NCBI GenBank assembly: GCA_964587515.1
Contig: CAZPMO010000121.1
Span: 1-15,236 of the forward strand
Direction: 5' to 3'
DNA from: CAZPMO01 sp964587515
GTDB taxonomy: Bacteria; Pseudomonadota; Alphaproteobacteria; MPNO01
DNA: 15,236 nt
Part shown: positions 13,807 through 15,236 of the stretch, in pieces
How the letters are laid out: every line of letters begins with the position of its first letter
How positions within the stretch are numbered: position 1 is the stretch's first letter
Made by a program: the position numbers and the translations under genes
The notes under the pieces: model-generated
The model's database searches: none
What the model was told of the DNA's origin: nothing
The model's input: the letters and a program-made list of their open reading frames with translations, nothing else

Positions 13807-15039
13807 CTACTCCGCGGCGGCCGAACTCGGGAAACGGTCGCTAATATCGAGATTGAAGAAATCCCGCGCATTCTCGCCGAGGATCTTGCGTTTGGCCTTC
13901 TCGTCGAGGAACGGCAGATCCCAGATCGTGCTCGGCAAATCCATGTCCCAGTGCGGATAGTCGGACGCATACATCAGCGTGTTCTCGGCGTCGATGCACT
14001 TGAACACCGCTTCCATGTAATCGTCGTCGTCCGGCACCTCGATCGGCTGCGTGGAATAGAGCATCTGCTTCATATATTCGCTGGGCAGCATTTTCAGCGA
14101 CGGGCATTCCGACGACCGCATGCGGTATTCGTTATCGAGCCGCGTCATCAGCCAGGGGATCCAGGTGACGCCGGATTCGATCCACACCACTTTCAACTTC
14201 GGGAACCGCACCGGCAGGCCATTGACCACCCAGTTGGTGCAGTGAATGACATTGTACCAGGTGAAGCCCAACGCATGGACGGCAATGAAACGGTTGGCGG
14301 TGCGGAACATCGGGTCATCCCAGTTGAAGCCCGAATGGAAGCCCAGCGGCAGCCCCATCTCCTCGACCAGCGAATAGATCTTCATATAGTCGTTGTCGTG
14401 CACCGGCTTGTGGCGCACGGACGTCACCATGAAGCCGGTCACGCCGGGCTTGTCGCCGAAATCCTGGACCATCTTGTAGGCCGCGTTGTGGTCGTTGAAC
14501 GGCAGATAAAGCATCGACGACATACGCGGCGAGCCCGGCAGGACCTTCTCGACCATCCAGCGGTTATAGGCGCGGGCGAGATGGTTCTCGACCTCGGACT
14601 GCGGATGCATGGCGAGCGCCAGCATCGGCGTCGGGAACATGCAGGTGTAATCGACGCCCATCGCGTCCATCCACTTTTCCGTCAGGTGGACGTCGCGGTG
14701 GACGCCATCGGCGGGAGTCTCCTCCAACTTGCGCAGCGGATAGCGCGTCACGCGCCCGCCAATATCCTGATAACCGACGCGGCCGAGCGCGAACATCGAG
14801 CCGCGCTGGTTGATCTGCATCGACGATTTGGCGAGTTGCAGCAACACCGGATCCTCGATGAACTCGACGATCTCACGCATGGATTCGCTTTCATAGTGAT
14901 GCGAATCCACATCGACGATAAGCACGTCTTCGAGACCGCGCGCGTCGCGCTGCTTGGCCGCGTTCGCCAGCACGGTATCGGTGTCGAACGAATCGACGCT
15001 CATCTTGAAATATTGTTCGTTGCCTGTCGGGAGTTCCAT
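13807..15039 (-). CDS. Amidohydrolase_2 family metal-dependent hydrolase/decarboxylase
   Basis: A 410-aa TIM-barrel enzyme of the amidohydrolase_2 (ACMSD-like) family, whose members decarboxylate or hydrolyse aromatic and related acids with one divalent metal. Visible ligands: D-V-D-S-H-H (43-48, replacing the usual D-x-H-x-H), His235 in GFHSGF (233-238), and Asp360 in YASDYPHWD (357-365). WIESG (286-290) and the C-terminal ILGENARDFF (386-395) are family hallmarks. Length is near the upper range because of a 35-residue N-terminal extension. The ATG at 15039 has AGGAG 6 nt upstream. It is the first gene of the probable operon with tctC and tctAB, behind a plausible promoter at 15097-15125. 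Role: likely processes the imported acid; phthalate- or resorcylate-type decarboxylation is possible but not provable from sequence. Confidence 0.9.
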   Translation of the reverse strand: MELPTGNEQYFKMSVDSFDTDTVLANAAKQRDARGLEDVLIVDVDSHHYESESMREIVEFIEDPVLLQLAKSSMQINQRGSMFALGRVGYQDIGGRVTRYPLRKLEETPADGVHRDVHLTEKWMDAMGVDYTCMFPTPMLALAMHPQSEVENHLARAYNRWMVEKVLPGSPRMSSMLYLPFNDHNAAYKMVQDFGDKPGVTGFMVTSVRHKPVHDNDYMKIYSLVEEMGLPLGFHSGFNWDDPMFRTANRFIAVHALGFTWYNVIHCTNWVVNGLPVRFPKLKVVWIESGVTWIPWLMTRLDNEYRMRSSECPSLKMLPSEYMKQMLYSTQPIEVPDDDDYMEAVFKCIDAENTLMYASDYPHWDMDLPSTIWDLPFLDEKAKRKILGENARDFFNLDISDRFPSSAAAE

Positions 15040-15096
15040 CTCGCGCTCCTGGAGATTGTGGGGCGATGCCCGGTATTGGTTCTGCGATTGCGCGGG

Positions 15097-15125
15097 ATTT
15101 AATCAGCGATCCTCGCGCTCCACAA
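15097..15125 (-). promoter_or_regulatory. Putative promoter of the amidohydrolase-tct operon
   Basis: On the minus strand TTGTGG (15125-15120) and TTAAAT (15102-15097) are spaced by exactly 17 nt. The -10 matches 4 of 6 and the -35 3 of 6. A start near 15090 would give a leader of about 50 nt ending in the AGGAG of the amidohydrolase gene. The gap 15040-15206 holds no gene. Confidence 0.35.
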
Positions 15126-15206
15126 GAGGCATTCGAGCGCGCGGCTTGCACCGTAGCGCGCACGCCCGATAAGCTAGAGCGCTATCCGACCAAATAGGAT
15201 CATTTG

Positions 15207-15236
15207 ATGGAGGCAAATCGGCTTCTCGGGCAGGCG
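15207..15236 (+). CDS. Possible start of a divergent gene (partial, runs off the window)
   Basis: An ATG at 15207 opens a frame (MEANRLLGQA) to the window edge, with AGGA at 15196-15199 giving a 7-nt spacer. Ten codons are too few to recognise a family. A divergent gene beside the amidohydrolase would be a natural place for a regulator or a further catabolic enzyme, but that is only position. Confidence 0.3.
   Translation, partial: MEANRLLGQA

Overview
This GC-rich window, with few intergenic gaps and a strong third-position GC bias (long antisense shadow ORFs), reads like a free-living alphaproteobacterium, perhaps an uncultured Rhodospirillales or Rhizobiales relative. That placement is inferred from gene content and codon style, not from a marker gene. 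I see no tRNA, rRNA, CRISPR, IS element, phage gene or dedicated transcription regulator. The gene set is that of a catabolic region: uptake of organic acids, oxidation of small organic or aromatic compounds, and metal-dependent hydrolysis or decarboxylation.

Left part (+ strand, 1-1914). The last 14 codons of an upstream gene, probably an amidohydrolase, come first. They are followed by a periplasmic TctC-type solute-binding protein, a strong intrinsic terminator, and a YhhQ-type queuosine-precursor transporter.

Central oxidative block (2020-7641). A tight + strand operon encodes an alpha/beta hydrolase (TTG start), an LLM-class flavin-dependent monooxygenase that overlaps it by ATGA, and an acyl-CoA-dehydrogenase-fold (DszC/HsaA-like) flavin monooxygenase. 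Convergent to it is a cytochrome P450 that keeps the four carboxylate-anchoring residues I recall from the CYP199A benzoate-binding P450s. Divergent from the P450 is a compact single-domain MetE-like protein with an H-x-C...C zinc motif. The 126-bp divergent intergenic region holds a TATAAT box inside an inverted repeat for the P450, and a TTGACC-N17-TTTCAT promoter with a perfect 12-bp palindrome in its spacer for the MetE-like gene. No flavin reductase, ferredoxin or ferredoxin reductase is encoded in the window, so electrons must come from elsewhere.

Right part (- strand, 15039 down to 7650). A probable operon runs amidohydrolase_2 -> TctC solute-binding protein -> TctA-TctB fusion permease -> EamA/DMT exporter, with an intrinsic terminator between tctC and tctAB. 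Below it is a membrane class III adenylate cyclase with HAMP domain. At the right edge a divergent + strand ORF probably begins.

Working model (inference): the tripartite tricarboxylate-type transporter imports an organic, probably aromatic, acid. The P450 and the two flavin monooxygenases oxidise it, the hydrolase and amidohydrolase cleave or decarboxylate the products, and the MetE-like protein may take a methyl or alkyl group to a thiol. The least described element is the P450/MetE-like divergent pair with its palindromic control region.
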